Shown here one piece after another: positions 1 through 5,507 of a DNA stretch of 5,507 bases. The DNA comes from Tannerella sp. (GTDB lineage: Bacteria; Bacteroidota; Bacteroidia; Bacteroidales; Tannerellaceae). The position numbers and the translations under genes are program-made. The first letter of the stretch is position 1; every line of letters begins with the position of its first letter. Below the pieces are notes generated by a model, which was given only the letters and a program-made list of their open reading frames with translations, did not search any database and was not told the DNA's origin. The stretch lies in NCBI GenBank assembly GCA_031268395.1, contig JAIRXI010000239.1, forward strand, positions 1 to 5,507, read 5' to 3'.

Positions 1-63
1 CAGATCACGTTGAAGGGCCGATCTGAATTGATAACTCAATTCCATGGATATATTTGACGTCAT
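1..63 (-). CDS. 5' end of an unidentified gene, running off the left edge
   Basis: An open frame begins with ATG at 63-61 and stays open to base 1. It encodes MTSNISMELSYQFRSALQRDL. A second in-frame ATG at 45-43 would give MELSYQFRSALQRDL. The case for a real gene is mostly positional. A strong Bacteroidota-type promoter (84-91, minus strand) lies just upstream, leaving about 20 bases before the first ATG or about 38 before the second. The second spacing is close to that seen at glgP (35 bases). Neither ATG has a clear ribosome binding site, which is common in this phylum, so the start is undecided. There is no signal peptide. Twenty-one residues are too few to assign a family, and I do not recognise the protein. 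Confidence 0.5.
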   Translation of the reverse strand, partial: MTSNISMELSYQFRSALQRDL

Positions 64-83
64 GTTTAATTGTATTTTGACCG

Positions 84-91
84 CAAAGATA
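84..91 (-). promoter_or_regulatory. Bacteroidota-type -7 promoter element for the left-edge gene
   Basis: On the minus strand this reads TATCTTTG, a full match to the Bacteroidota -7 consensus TAnnTTTG. It is followed by CGG, so the 11 bases TATCTTTGCGG are identical to those at the glgP promoter. The bases upstream on this strand are AT-rich, with no convincing -33 TTTG at the usual distance. Transcription would start a few bases downstream and run leftward into the partial gene. Confidence 0.65.
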
Positions 92-255
92 CAATTCATT
101 TTTTATATTAGCGACATTGTGGCCAGGCCGGGACGGAATGTGCCAGGCTGTTTTCCTTCAGTGCAAGGTTATTTCCGGCTAAGCCTGGGTGTCGTCCAGG
201 ACATTCAATAGTGCAAAATAACCCCATTCATAAAGTTTGTAGCCTGAATTTTGAC
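92..255. other. Intergenic region with nested inverted repeats between hisS and the left-edge gene
   Basis: No credible gene is present. The stretch is unusually rich in complementary segments: CCAGGCT at 143-149 with AGCCTGG at 182-188; GGTTATTT at 167-174 with AAATAACC at 216-223; and CCTGG at 184-188 with CCAGG at 196-200, nested inside the second pair. The first pairing and the other two compete for the same bases, so two alternative folds are possible. None is followed by a run of T on the minus strand, so I do not call an intrinsic terminator for hisS. As RNA this would be the hisS 3' untranslated region. Confidence 0.45.
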
Positions 256-1632
256 CTATAAGTCTCTTTTCTCTCTTAAATGCTCAATGAGTTTCTCCGG
301 CATCAGCTGCATTTGCCGGCCGGTAGCCATGTCTCTCAACTGGATGATGCCGGCTACCGTTTCCGCTTCGCCGGCAATGGCGACAAAGGGAATTTTTTTC
401 GCATCGGCATAACTCATCTGCTTCTTGAGTCTGGCCGCTTCGGGATAGATTTCCGTGCGGATGCCGGCGGCCCTGGCGCGAGCGGCCAGCGGCAACAACC
501 AGGCCTCTTCCCTTTCGCCGAAATTGACGAACAGCAGCTGAGTTGTCCGCTGCGCATCTTCGGGATAGAGGCTGAGCTGATTCAGCACGTCGTAGATGCG
601 GTCGGCACCGAACGAGATGCCTACGCCGGAAAGTCCGTCCATGCCGAAAATTCCTGTCAGATTGTCATACCGCCCGCCCCCGGTGATGCTGCCGATTTCG
701 ACATCCAGCGCCTTCACTTCAAAAATGGCGCCGGTATAATAACTCAGGCCGCGTGCCAGGGTCAGGTCCAGTTCAAGTGCCGCTGTCAGCGGAAGCCGCT
801 CCACGCGGTCGAGGATGAACCCGATCTCTTCAATGCCTTTCAGCCCTGCGGCGGAAGAATGCAGCAGAGCGGTCAGTGCGGCCAGTTTTTCGCGGGCGGT
901 TCCCCTCAAGCCGATCAGGGGCTGTAGCCGGGCAATGGCCGTTTCGGGCAGGCCCTTGTCGCGGAGTTCGGCATTGACGTTTTCCGATCCGATCTTGTCC
1001 AGTTTGTCGATGGCCACCGTAATGTCGGCTATGCGTCCGGCTTCACCGATGATTTCGGCGATGCCGGTAAGTATCTTCCGGTTGTTTATTCGGATGCAGA
1101 CACGGATCCCGAAACGGCGGAAGACCTCGTCCATGATCTGTATCAGTTCCACTTCGTTAAGCAGCGAGTCCGATCCGACGACATCGCCGTCACACTGGTA
1201 AAACTCGCGGTAACGTCCTTTTTGCGGACGGTCGGCACGCCATACCGGCTGTATCTGGTAACGCTTGAAAGGGAACGTGAGTTCGTTGCGGTGCTGTACG
1301 ACGAAACGGGCAAAGGGCACCGTCAGGTCATAGCGCAGACCCTTTTCGCAGGCTTTCGCCGCAAAGCGGGCAGGGTTCCTCTCCTGCAGTTCCCCATCCG
1401 TAACGCCGGCGAAGCAGTCGCCCGAATTGAGTATCCTGAACAGCAATCTGTCGCCTTCTTCGCCATACTTTCCCATCAGGGTGGACAGGTTTTCCATGGC
1501 GGGCGTCTCAATCTGCCGAAAACCGAACAGGTGGTATACGTTGCGGATGGTATCGAAAATATAGTTGCGCTTCGCCGTTTCTTCCGGCGGAAAATCCCGC
1601 GTCCCCTTGGGAATGGATGGCTTCTGTATCAT
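256..1632 (-). CDS. hisS: Histidine--tRNA ligase (HisRS)
   Basis: This cytosolic class II aminoacyl-tRNA synthetase charges tRNA-His with histidine using ATP. The product is 458 residues, in line with Bacteroidota HisRS. The start is ATG at 1632-1630, giving [14 protein letters not shown], the usual family N-terminus. The frame stays open upstream to 2040, but that part overlaps the peptidase gene antisense-free in another frame and has no HisRS features. Visible motifs are motif 1 around residues 36-47 ([12 protein letters not shown]), [11 protein letters not shown] at 100-109, motif 2 at about 129-153 with Arg132 in [15 protein letters not shown], the histidine-binding segment [14 protein letters not shown] at 292-305 with Arg294, [12 protein letters not shown] at 314-325, and motif 3 [11 protein letters not shown] at 336-346. 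The anticodon-binding domain covers about 365-458. The gene follows the peptidase stop by 14 bases with no strong ribosome binding site, so it is probably co-transcribed. Sequence is intact. The tyrosine/threonine-rich [11 protein letters not shown] form resembles eukaryotic-type more than E. coli HisRS, as is usual in this phylum. Confidence 0.97.
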   Translation of the reverse strand: MIQKPSIPKGTRDFPPEETAKRNYIFDTIRNVYHLFGFRQIETPAMENLSTLMGKYGEEGDRLLFRILNSGDCFAGVTDGELQERNPARFAAKACEKGLRYDLTVPFARFVVQHRNELTFPFKRYQIQPVWRADRPQKGRYREFYQCDGDVVGSDSLLNEVELIQIMDEVFRRFGIRVCIRINNRKILTGIAEIIGEAGRIADITVAIDKLDKIGSENVNAELRDKGLPETAIARLQPLIGLRGTAREKLAALTALLHSSAAGLKGIEEIGFILDRVERLPLTAALELDLTLARGLSYYTGAIFEVKALDVEIGSITGGGRYDNLTGIFGMDGLSGVGISFGADRIYDVLNQLSLYPEDAQRTTQLLFVNFGEREEAWLLPLAARARAAGIRTEIYPEAARLKKQMSYADAKKIPFVAIAGEAETVAGIIQLRDMATGRQMQLMPEKLIEHLREKRDL

Positions 1633-1646
1633 GTCCAGCTGCCGTA

Positions 1647-2342
1647 TTAATTCCGTCTTCCACCCAAGAGTATCATCACATAGTATAGCAGCGTGGCCAG
1701 CGAACCCAGCGCGGCTACCACATAGGTATAGGCGGCCGAGCGGAGCGCGTCTTCGGCCATGCCGTGCGTTGCAACGTTGGTGATGCCCGTGCCGCGCAGC
1801 CATGCCAGCGCCCGCTGACTGGCATTGATTTCGACCGGGAGGGTGATGAAGCTGAAGAGCGTCGTCAGGGCAAACAGGATGATGCCGAAGAGCAGGAGTT
1901 GCGGGAAGATTTTTAGTGTGAACATTCCACCTAACAGTATCCACTGCACGATGCCGGATGAAAAACTCACCGCCGGCACCAGAGCCGACCGCAATTTCAG
2001 GGGCGCATACGCTCCTGCATGTTGCAGGGCGTGACCGCACTCGTGGGCGGCCACGGCGGCGGCGGCGATGCTATTGCTGAGGAAGACCGACTGGCTGAGA
2101 TTTACCGTTTTGTTGAGCGGATTGTAATGGTCGGTCAGGTGACCGGCCACGGAAGTGACCTTCACGTCGTAAACGCCGTTTTCGCGCAGCATCCGTTCGG
2201 CCACGTCGCGTCCAGTCATGCCGCCCGGCAGCGGAACTGTCGAATATTTTCCGAACTTGGACTTCAGCCGCGCTGAGACGGCCCAGCTGAGTAGTGCAAT
2301 ACCGATAAAAATTATCCAGTATAAAGAAGATGTCATAATCAT
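1647..2342 (-). CDS. YugP-family membrane zinc metallopeptidase
   Basis: A predicted integral-membrane protein of 231 residues with the zinc-protease motif HECGH at 100-104 (His100 and His104 as ligands, Glu101 catalytic). A conserved-looking LPVEINAS at 168-175 offers Glu171 as a possible third ligand. Length and order match the putative neutral zinc metallopeptidase family typified by B. subtilis YugP (Pfam Zn_peptidase_2). Hydrophobic segments lie at about 7-22, 119-141, 145-169 and 205-226. The motif sits in [16 protein letters not shown] just before the second segment, so the active site is near the membrane face. The natural substrate of this family is not established to my knowledge. 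The start at 2342 has AAGGAAAG about six bases upstream. A second ATG two codons later (2336) is possible and would change little. The gene is first in a probable operon with hisS. The link to tRNA charging is positional only. Confidence 0.9.
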   Translation of the reverse strand: MIMTSSLYWIIFIGIALLSWAVSARLKSKFGKYSTVPLPGGMTGRDVAERMLRENGVYDVKVTSVAGHLTDHYNPLNKTVNLSQSVFLSNSIAAAAVAAHECGHALQHAGAYAPLKLRSALVPAVSFSSGIVQWILLGGMFTLKIFPQLLLFGIILFALTTLFSFITLPVEINASQRALAWLRGTGITNVATHGMAEDALRSAAYTYVVAALGSLATLLYYVMILLGGRRN

Positions 2343-2379
2343 AATTCTTTCCTTTTTAAATGTTCATATTTCCTGTCTG

Positions 2380-2387
2380 CAAAAATC
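2380..2387 (-). promoter_or_regulatory. Candidate -7 promoter element for the peptidase-hisS operon
   Basis: The minus strand reads GATTTTTG, seven of eight bases of TAnnTTTG. It ends 37 bases before the peptidase ATG, nearly the same as the distance at glgP (35 bases). No -33 TTTG lies at the expected distance; the nearest TTTTG is too close. The same bases double as the T-run of the hairpin at 2387-2410, so the promoter reading is uncertain. Confidence 0.35.
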
Positions 2388-2410
2388 CTGCCAGTCGACA
2401 AAATGGCAGG
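2381..2410 (-). terminator. Possible intrinsic terminator upstream of the peptidase gene
   Basis: On the minus strand CCTGCCA (2410-2404) and TGGCAGG (2393-2387) form a perfect seven-base GC-rich stem around a ten-base loop. ATTTTT follows immediately. This has the form of a Rho-independent terminator for transcripts coming from the small ORF at 2444-2599, whose stop is about 33 bases upstream. A competing pairing uses CCTGCC at 2424-2429 on the plus strand with GGCAGG at 2405-2410. Confidence 0.4.
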
Positions 2411-2443
2411 TGGCATGGCTTGTCCTGCCGGGAGTGGCGGATG

Positions 2444-2599
2444 TCAGTTGTCGCCCTTTTCGGGTTTGGCCGTGAATATGCGCGCTTTCGACGCATTTTC
2501 GATGGCTTTCACCGCAATGTTCCTACCGCTGGCGGCGCAGATTTCTTCCGGTTTCTTAAATTCGGATAGTGTCCATGTTGGGTAATGTCCACGATCCAT
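2444..2599 (-). CDS. Small ORF of 51 codons: hypothetical protein or truncated gene remnant
   Basis: ATG at 2599-2597 opens a frame that ends with TGA at 2446-2444. The product begins MDRGHYPTWTLSEFKKPEEI, continues CAASGRNIAVKAIENASK, and ends ARIFTAKPEKGDN. Residues 13-51 use GC-ending codons like the neighbouring genes and give a soluble, lysine- and alanine-rich tail that looks like real protein. Residues 1-12 are encoded in a different kind of DNA: codons 7-12 are the left inverted-repeat arm (2564-2579) and the start codon lies inside the AT-rich segment. The arm ends exactly between codons 12 and 13. There is no recognisable domain, signal peptide or good ribosome binding site. A terminator-like hairpin follows. 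I read it as either a short hypothetical gene or the 3' remnant of a longer gene whose front was replaced by the inverted-repeat segment. No matching 5' part exists beyond the segment. Confidence 0.35.
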   Translation of the reverse strand: MDRGHYPTWTLSEFKKPEEICAASGRNIAVKAIENASKARIFTAKPEKGDN

Positions 2600-2715
2600 T
2601 AATGTAAAATTTTATATAGTTGATAATCAAGGCAATATTTAAATTCGCGATATAGATATATAACTCTGATTTCAAACTGTTTAAAAATTATATCAATAAA
2701 ACATGGACACTATCC
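2564..2715. repeat. 152-base AT-rich segment bounded by perfect 16-base inverted repeats
   Basis: GGATAGTGTCCATGTT at 2564-2579 is the exact reverse complement of AACATGGACACTATCC at 2700-2715. The 120 bases between are very AT-rich (for example the palindrome TAAAATTTTA at 2605-2614) and carry no transposase. The arrangement fits a MITE-like non-autonomous element or a shrunken insertion sequence with terminal inverted repeats. No clean target duplication is visible. The eight flanking bases TTAAATTC (left) and TGAAATCA (right) agree at only five positions, and if the ends are taken at GTGTCC the flanking TA/TA is trivial because it lies in the palindrome. Paired operator sites for a regulator of glgP are an alternative. 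The family cannot be named from sequence alone. Confidence 0.6.
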
Positions 2716-2758
2716 TGAAATCATGCAAATTAAAAAAACACAGTTCAGACGTTTTTAT

Positions 2759-2766
2759 TATCTTTG
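2759..2766 (+). promoter_or_regulatory. Bacteroidota-type -7 promoter element for glgP
   Basis: TATCTTTG matches the -7 consensus TAnnTTTG in full and is followed by CGG. It leaves 35 bases before the glgP ATG. There is no good -33 TTTG; the upstream bases are A-rich. The leader 2767-2801 is AT-rich and ends in AAATAAAAAGACA, an A-rich translation start region typical of the phylum rather than a strong Shine-Dalgarno site. The right arm of the inverted repeat ends 43 bases upstream. Confidence 0.75.
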
Positions 2767-2801
2767 CGGAGTATTTATATTAAGTGTAAAATAAAAAGAC
2801 A

Positions 2802-5390
2802 ATGAAAATTCAGGCAAGAAACTCGAACGAAGTCATCTGGAAGGATATATATGCGCATGTCAAGCTCCCCGTACAGTTGGCGCCGCTTCAGGAAATATCG
2901 GCCAATCTCTGGTGGGCCTGGAATCATGAAGCAACCGATCTTTTTGAAAGGATCGACTCTGCACTTTGGGAAAAAACGGAAGGTAATCCGGTACTCTTCC
3001 TTCAGAAACTGGCCCACCGGCAAATGAATGAACTGATGGCCGATCAGGATATGATGAACCACATCCATGCGGTATACGACCAGTTCACGACCTATATGCA
3101 GGCGCAGCCGGACCGGACAAAGCCGTCGATCGCCTATTTCAGCATGGAATACGGACTGACCCATGTGCTGAAAATCTATTCCGGCGGCCTGGGCATTCTG
3201 GCCGGCGATTACCTGAAGGAAGCCAGCGACAGCAACATCGACCTTGTCGCGGTCGGCTTCCTGTACCGTTACGGCTATTTTACGCAGACCCTGTCCATCG
3301 ACGGCCAGCAAGTGGCCAACTACGAAGCACAGGATTTTGAACAGTTGCCCCTCGCGCAGGTACTGGATACGGCCGGCGTGCCGCTGCTGCTGGAAGTGCC
3401 CTATCCCGGGCGCGTCGTTTACGCGCATGTCTGGAAAGTCAGCGTCGGACGCATCCCGCTTTACCTGATGGATACTGATATTCCGGAAAACAGCGAATGG
3501 GATCGTTTTATCACCCATCAACTTTACGGTGGTGACTGGGAAAACCGCATGAAACAGGAATACATGCTGGGCATCGGCGGGATGCTGCTGCTGAACAGAC
3601 TGGGCATCCGCAAGCAGGTATACCACTGCAACGAGGGACATGCCGCCCTGATCAATGTGCAGCGACTGGTGGACTACATCCAGCTCGAAAAACTGGATTT
3701 CAACGAAGCGCTGGAAATAGTCCGCGCTTCGTCGCTCTACACCGTGCACACGCCCGTCACAGCTGGACACGACTATTTTGACGAAGACCTGTTTGGAAAA
3801 TACATGAGCGAATTCCCCGCCAAACTGCGAATCGGATGGGCCGATTTCATCGACATGGGACGCGAAAATCCGGGGTCTTCGGAGAAATTCTGCATGAGTA
3901 CCTTCGCGCTGAACACCTGCCAGGAAGTTAACGGCGTAAGCTGGCTGCACGGCGTGGTGTCCCGGCAGATGTTTGCCCCGGTATGGAAAGGGTACTTCCC
4001 GGAAGAACTCCATGTCGGACACGTCACCAACGGGGTGCACATGCCGACCTGGACGGCTTCCGAATGGAAAATATACTACGCTAAAATCTTTGACAGAAAT
4101 TTCATGAACGACCAGTCCAACAAAACCATCTGGGATGCCATCCAACTGGCAGCAGATTCGGAAATATGGGAAATACGGAAAAAACTTAAAAACAAACTGA
4201 TTGATTATATCAAGCTTGAATACCGGGACAACTGGCTGAAAAATCAGGGCGACCCGCTGAAAGTGGTTGCGTTGCTCGAAAAAATCAATCCGAACGCACT
4301 GCTGATCGGCTTCGGACGCCGTTTTGCCACCTACAAACGGGCGCATTTGCTCTTTACCGACCTGGACCGGCTGTCGCAGATCGTCAACAATGAAAAGTGC
4401 CCGGTACAGTTCGTGTTTACGGGAAAAGCTCACCCGGCCGACGGAGGCGGACAGGGGCTGATCCGGCACATCGTCGAGATTTCGCGCCGTCCCGAATTTC
4501 TCGGCAAGATCCTTTTTCTCGAAAATTATGACATGCGCCTGGCACGCCGGCTGATTTCCGGGGTCGACGTCTGGCTGAACACCCCGACCCGTCCGCTGGA
4601 AGCCTCCGGCACCTCCGGCGAAAAGGCGGAAATGAACGGCGTACTCAACTTTTCCGTTCTCGACGGATGGTGGTACGAAGGCTACAGGCCCGGCGCCGGA
4701 TGGGCACTGACCGACCGGCGCACTTACGAAAATCAGGAATATCAGGACCAGTTGGACGCCGCAACCATTTACCACACGCTCGAAGACGAAATCATCCCGC
4801 TCTATTTTTCAAAAAACAGCAAAGGATATTCGCCCGAATGGATCCAGTACATCAAAAATTCCATTTCGCAGATCGCGCCGGACTACACCATGAAACGGAT
4901 GCTGGACGACTACGTCGACCGCTTCTACGGCAAACTGGCAACCCGTTCGGCGGCGCTGGCGGAGAACGACTATGCACAGGCGAAGGAGATTGTCGAATGG
5001 AAGCGGGAAGTGGCCGCCCACTGGGATGCCGTTACGGTGGAGTCTTTCCGTTACGACGATTCGGTTTCCCGTATTATAGTTGGCGAAAACAATATCTTCC
5101 ATATCGTGATCGACCGCAAAGAGATGAAAAGCGACCTGGGAGTCGACTTTGTCTGTACGAAGGAAAATCCAGACAGCTACCGAATGGAATTTATCTCTTC
5201 CACACCGTTCACACTGGTGAAGGAAGAAGGCTCCAGAGTCACGTTAAAACTGAATATAAAGGTTTCCGAATTTGGACACCTGAAAGTAGGGTTCCGCCTT
5301 TACCCGGCCAACGGCCTGCTGCCCCACCGGATGGATTTTCCCTACGTGCGCTGGATCCAGCCGGAACAGGGAAACCCTTTTCCCGCCTAG
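2802..5390 (+). CDS. glgP: Alpha-glucan (glycogen) phosphorylase, short form, GT35
   Basis: This cytosolic enzyme removes glucose units from the non-reducing ends of glycogen or maltodextrins with phosphate, giving glucose-1-phosphate; it uses pyridoxal phosphate. The product has 862 residues, as expected for the short bacterial form. An N-terminal domain of the kind annotated DUF3417 covers about 14-105 ([14 protein letters not shown]). The catalytic part includes YFSMEYGL (112-119), [18 protein letters not shown] (126-143), HCNEGHAA (275-282), [11 protein letters not shown] (316-326), [11 protein letters not shown] (503-513), GKAHPAD (541-547) and [14 protein letters not shown] (600-613), where Lys608 is the expected cofactor-binding lysine. 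[13 protein letters not shown] follows. Residues from about 745 to 862 form an extra beta-rich tail seen in Bacteroidota homologues. The ATG at 2802 fits the family start and the promoter spacing. No other glycogen genes are visible in the window. The gene is intact, and its third codon positions are GC-rich, leaving a long accidental antisense frame. Confidence 0.97.
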   Translation: MKIQARNSNEVIWKDIYAHVKLPVQLAPLQEISANLWWAWNHEATDLFERIDSALWEKTEGNPVLFLQKLAHRQMNELMADQDMMNHIHAVYDQFTTYMQAQPDRTKPSIAYFSMEYGLTHVLKIYSGGLGILAGDYLKEASDSNIDLVAVGFLYRYGYFTQTLSIDGQQVANYEAQDFEQLPLAQVLDTAGVPLLLEVPYPGRVVYAHVWKVSVGRIPLYLMDTDIPENSEWDRFITHQLYGGDWENRMKQEYMLGIGGMLLLNRLGIRKQVYHCNEGHAALINVQRLVDYIQLEKLDFNEALEIVRASSLYTVHTPVTAGHDYFDEDLFGKYMSEFPAKLRIGWADFIDMGRENPGSSEKFCMSTFALNTCQEVNGVSWLHGVVSRQMFAPVWKGYFPEELHVGHVTNGVHMPTWTASEWKIYYAKIFDRNFMNDQSNKTIWDAIQLAADSEIWEIRKKLKNKLIDYIKLEYRDNWLKNQGDPLKVVALLEKINPNALLIGFGRRFATYKRAHLLFTDLDRLSQIVNNEKCPVQFVFTGKAHPADGGGQGLIRHIVEISRRPEFLGKILFLENYDMRLARRLISGVDVWLNTPTRPLEASGTSGEKAEMNGVLNFSVLDGWWYEGYRPGAGWALTDRRTYENQEYQDQLDAATIYHTLEDEIIPLYFSKNSKGYSPEWIQYIKNSISQIAPDYTMKRMLDDYVDRFYGKLATRSAALAENDYAQAKEIVEWKREVAAHWDAVTVESFRYDDSVSRIIVGENNIFHIVIDRKEMKSDLGVDFVCTKENPDSYRMEFISSTPFTLVKEEGSRVTLKLNIKVSEFGHLKVGFRLYPANGLLPHRMDFPYVRWIQPEQGNPFPA

Positions 5391-5424
5391 ACGATTGATT
5401 TACTCATTTATAATATTACGACCT

Positions 5425-5507
5425 ATGAACAAGTTATTTTTTACAACTGCATGTCTGGTATGCTTCACGGCAGTCCGGGCACAAACCGGTTATCCCGAGC
5501 CGGAGCG
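5425..5507 (+). CDS. 5' end of an exported protein, running off the right edge
   Basis: ATG at 5425 opens a frame that continues to the window end, giving 27 full codons. The product starts MNKLFFTTACLVCFTAVRAQ and continues TGYPEPE. This is a classic type I signal peptide: a short basic start (Lys3), a hydrophobic core at about 4-16 and a likely cut after Ala19 (VRA before Gln20). There is no proper lipobox, so a lipoprotein is unlikely. The gene starts 34 bases after the glgP stop, without an obvious terminator between, so read-through from glgP is possible. Function cannot be assigned from this fragment. It would be exported to the periplasm, outer membrane or outside, whereas GlgP is cytosolic. 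Confidence 0.75.
   Translation, partial: MNKLFFTTACLVCFTAVRAQTGYPEPE

Larger units (their letters stand above)
2343..2801. other. 459-base intergenic region between the divergent peptidase and glgP genes
   Basis: From left to right it contains: the leader of the peptidase gene with a weak promoter candidate (2380-2387), a terminator-like hairpin (2387-2410), a doubtful 51-codon ORF on the minus strand (2444-2599), an AT-rich segment with 16-base inverted repeats at its ends (2564-2715), and the glgP promoter and leader (2759-2801). Base composition changes sharply: 2390-2560 is moderately GC-rich and coding-like on the minus strand, while 2600-2800 is very AT-rich. Short plus-strand open frames here (from 2360 and 2403) have no coding character that I can see. 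Confidence 0.7.

Noticed and set aside
214..221. TTATTTTG on the minus strand as a further promoter between hisS and the left-edge gene.
   Set aside because: It has one mismatch to TAnnTTTG, has no -33 partner, and leads only to very short open frames. The element at 84-91 is far better.
280..1783. Several plus-strand open frames opposite hisS (from 280, 815, 1222 and 1565).
   Set aside because: They are shadows of hisS on the other strand, with no family resemblance, promoter or sensible start region.
1633..2040. A 136-residue N-terminal extension of the hisS frame.
   Set aside because: It overlaps the peptidase gene in another frame on the same strand, resembles no HisRS, and the usual HisRS start ([14 protein letters not shown]) lies at 1632.
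1825..2585. Plus-strand open frames from 1825, 2019, 2218, 2360 and 2403.
   Set aside because: The first three are antisense to the peptidase. The last two lie in the intergenic region, overlap each other in different frames, and lack a start signal; the minus-strand reading of that DNA looks more protein-like.
2775..4775. A 666-codon open frame on the minus strand, antisense to glgP.
   Set aside because: Its codons are in exact register with glgP codons, so it only reflects the absence of TTA, CTA and TCA codons in glgP. The translation has no recognisable domain, while the glgP frame is a clear family match.
5369..5384. Small hairpin GGGAAA-CCCT-TTTCCC near the glgP stop, considered as a terminator.
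   Set aside because: It lies within the coding sequence, the stem is short and half A-T, and no T-run follows.
4667..5398. A 243-codon plus-strand frame overlapping the 3' half of glgP.
   Set aside because: It is the +1/+2 shadow of glgP: arginine- and proline-rich, without domains.
5425..5457. Possible lipoprotein signal in the right-edge protein because of Cys10 and Cys13.
   Set aside because: Neither cysteine has a proper lipobox before it and both lie inside the hydrophobic core. A signal peptidase I site after Ala19 is a better fit.

Overview
The window looks like chromosomal DNA from a member of the Bacteroidota, most likely Bacteroidales. Three observations support this. The alpha-glucan phosphorylase and the histidyl-tRNA synthetase both have the sequence style of that group (short-form GlgP with [11 protein letters not shown] at the cofactor site; HisRS with [11 protein letters not shown] and [10 protein letters not shown]). 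Promoters match the Bacteroidota -7 consensus TAnnTTTG rather than a sigma-70 -10 box. Start codons are preceded by A-rich leaders without strong Shine-Dalgarno sequences. Species cannot be fixed from this sequence.

Layout, left to right. Bases 1-63 hold the first codons of a minus-strand gene that leaves the window, with a good promoter at 84-91. Bases 92-255 are non-coding and rich in inverted repeats. Bases 256-2342 are a two-gene minus-strand operon: a YugP-type membrane zinc metallopeptidase (1647-2342), then hisS (256-1632), 14 bases apart. Bases 2343-2801 are a 459-base intergenic region. It contains a terminator-like hairpin, a 51-codon minus-strand ORF of doubtful status, a 152-base AT-rich segment bounded by perfect 16-base inverted repeats, and a clear promoter for the next gene. 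Bases 2802-5390 are glgP on the plus strand. At 5425 a new plus-strand gene begins with a signal peptide and runs off the right edge.

The main genes are housekeeping: tRNA charging, membrane-associated proteolysis and storage-polysaccharide breakdown. They share no obvious pathway, and the peptidase-hisS pair and glgP are simply divergent neighbours. I see no defence system, CRISPR array, rRNA, tRNA, prophage or complete insertion sequence. The most unexplained part is 2444-2715, where the inverted-repeat segment meets the small ORF exactly at a codon boundary. This looks like a short non-autonomous element, or IS remnant, next to a gene fragment. I do not see strong evidence for an undescribed system.
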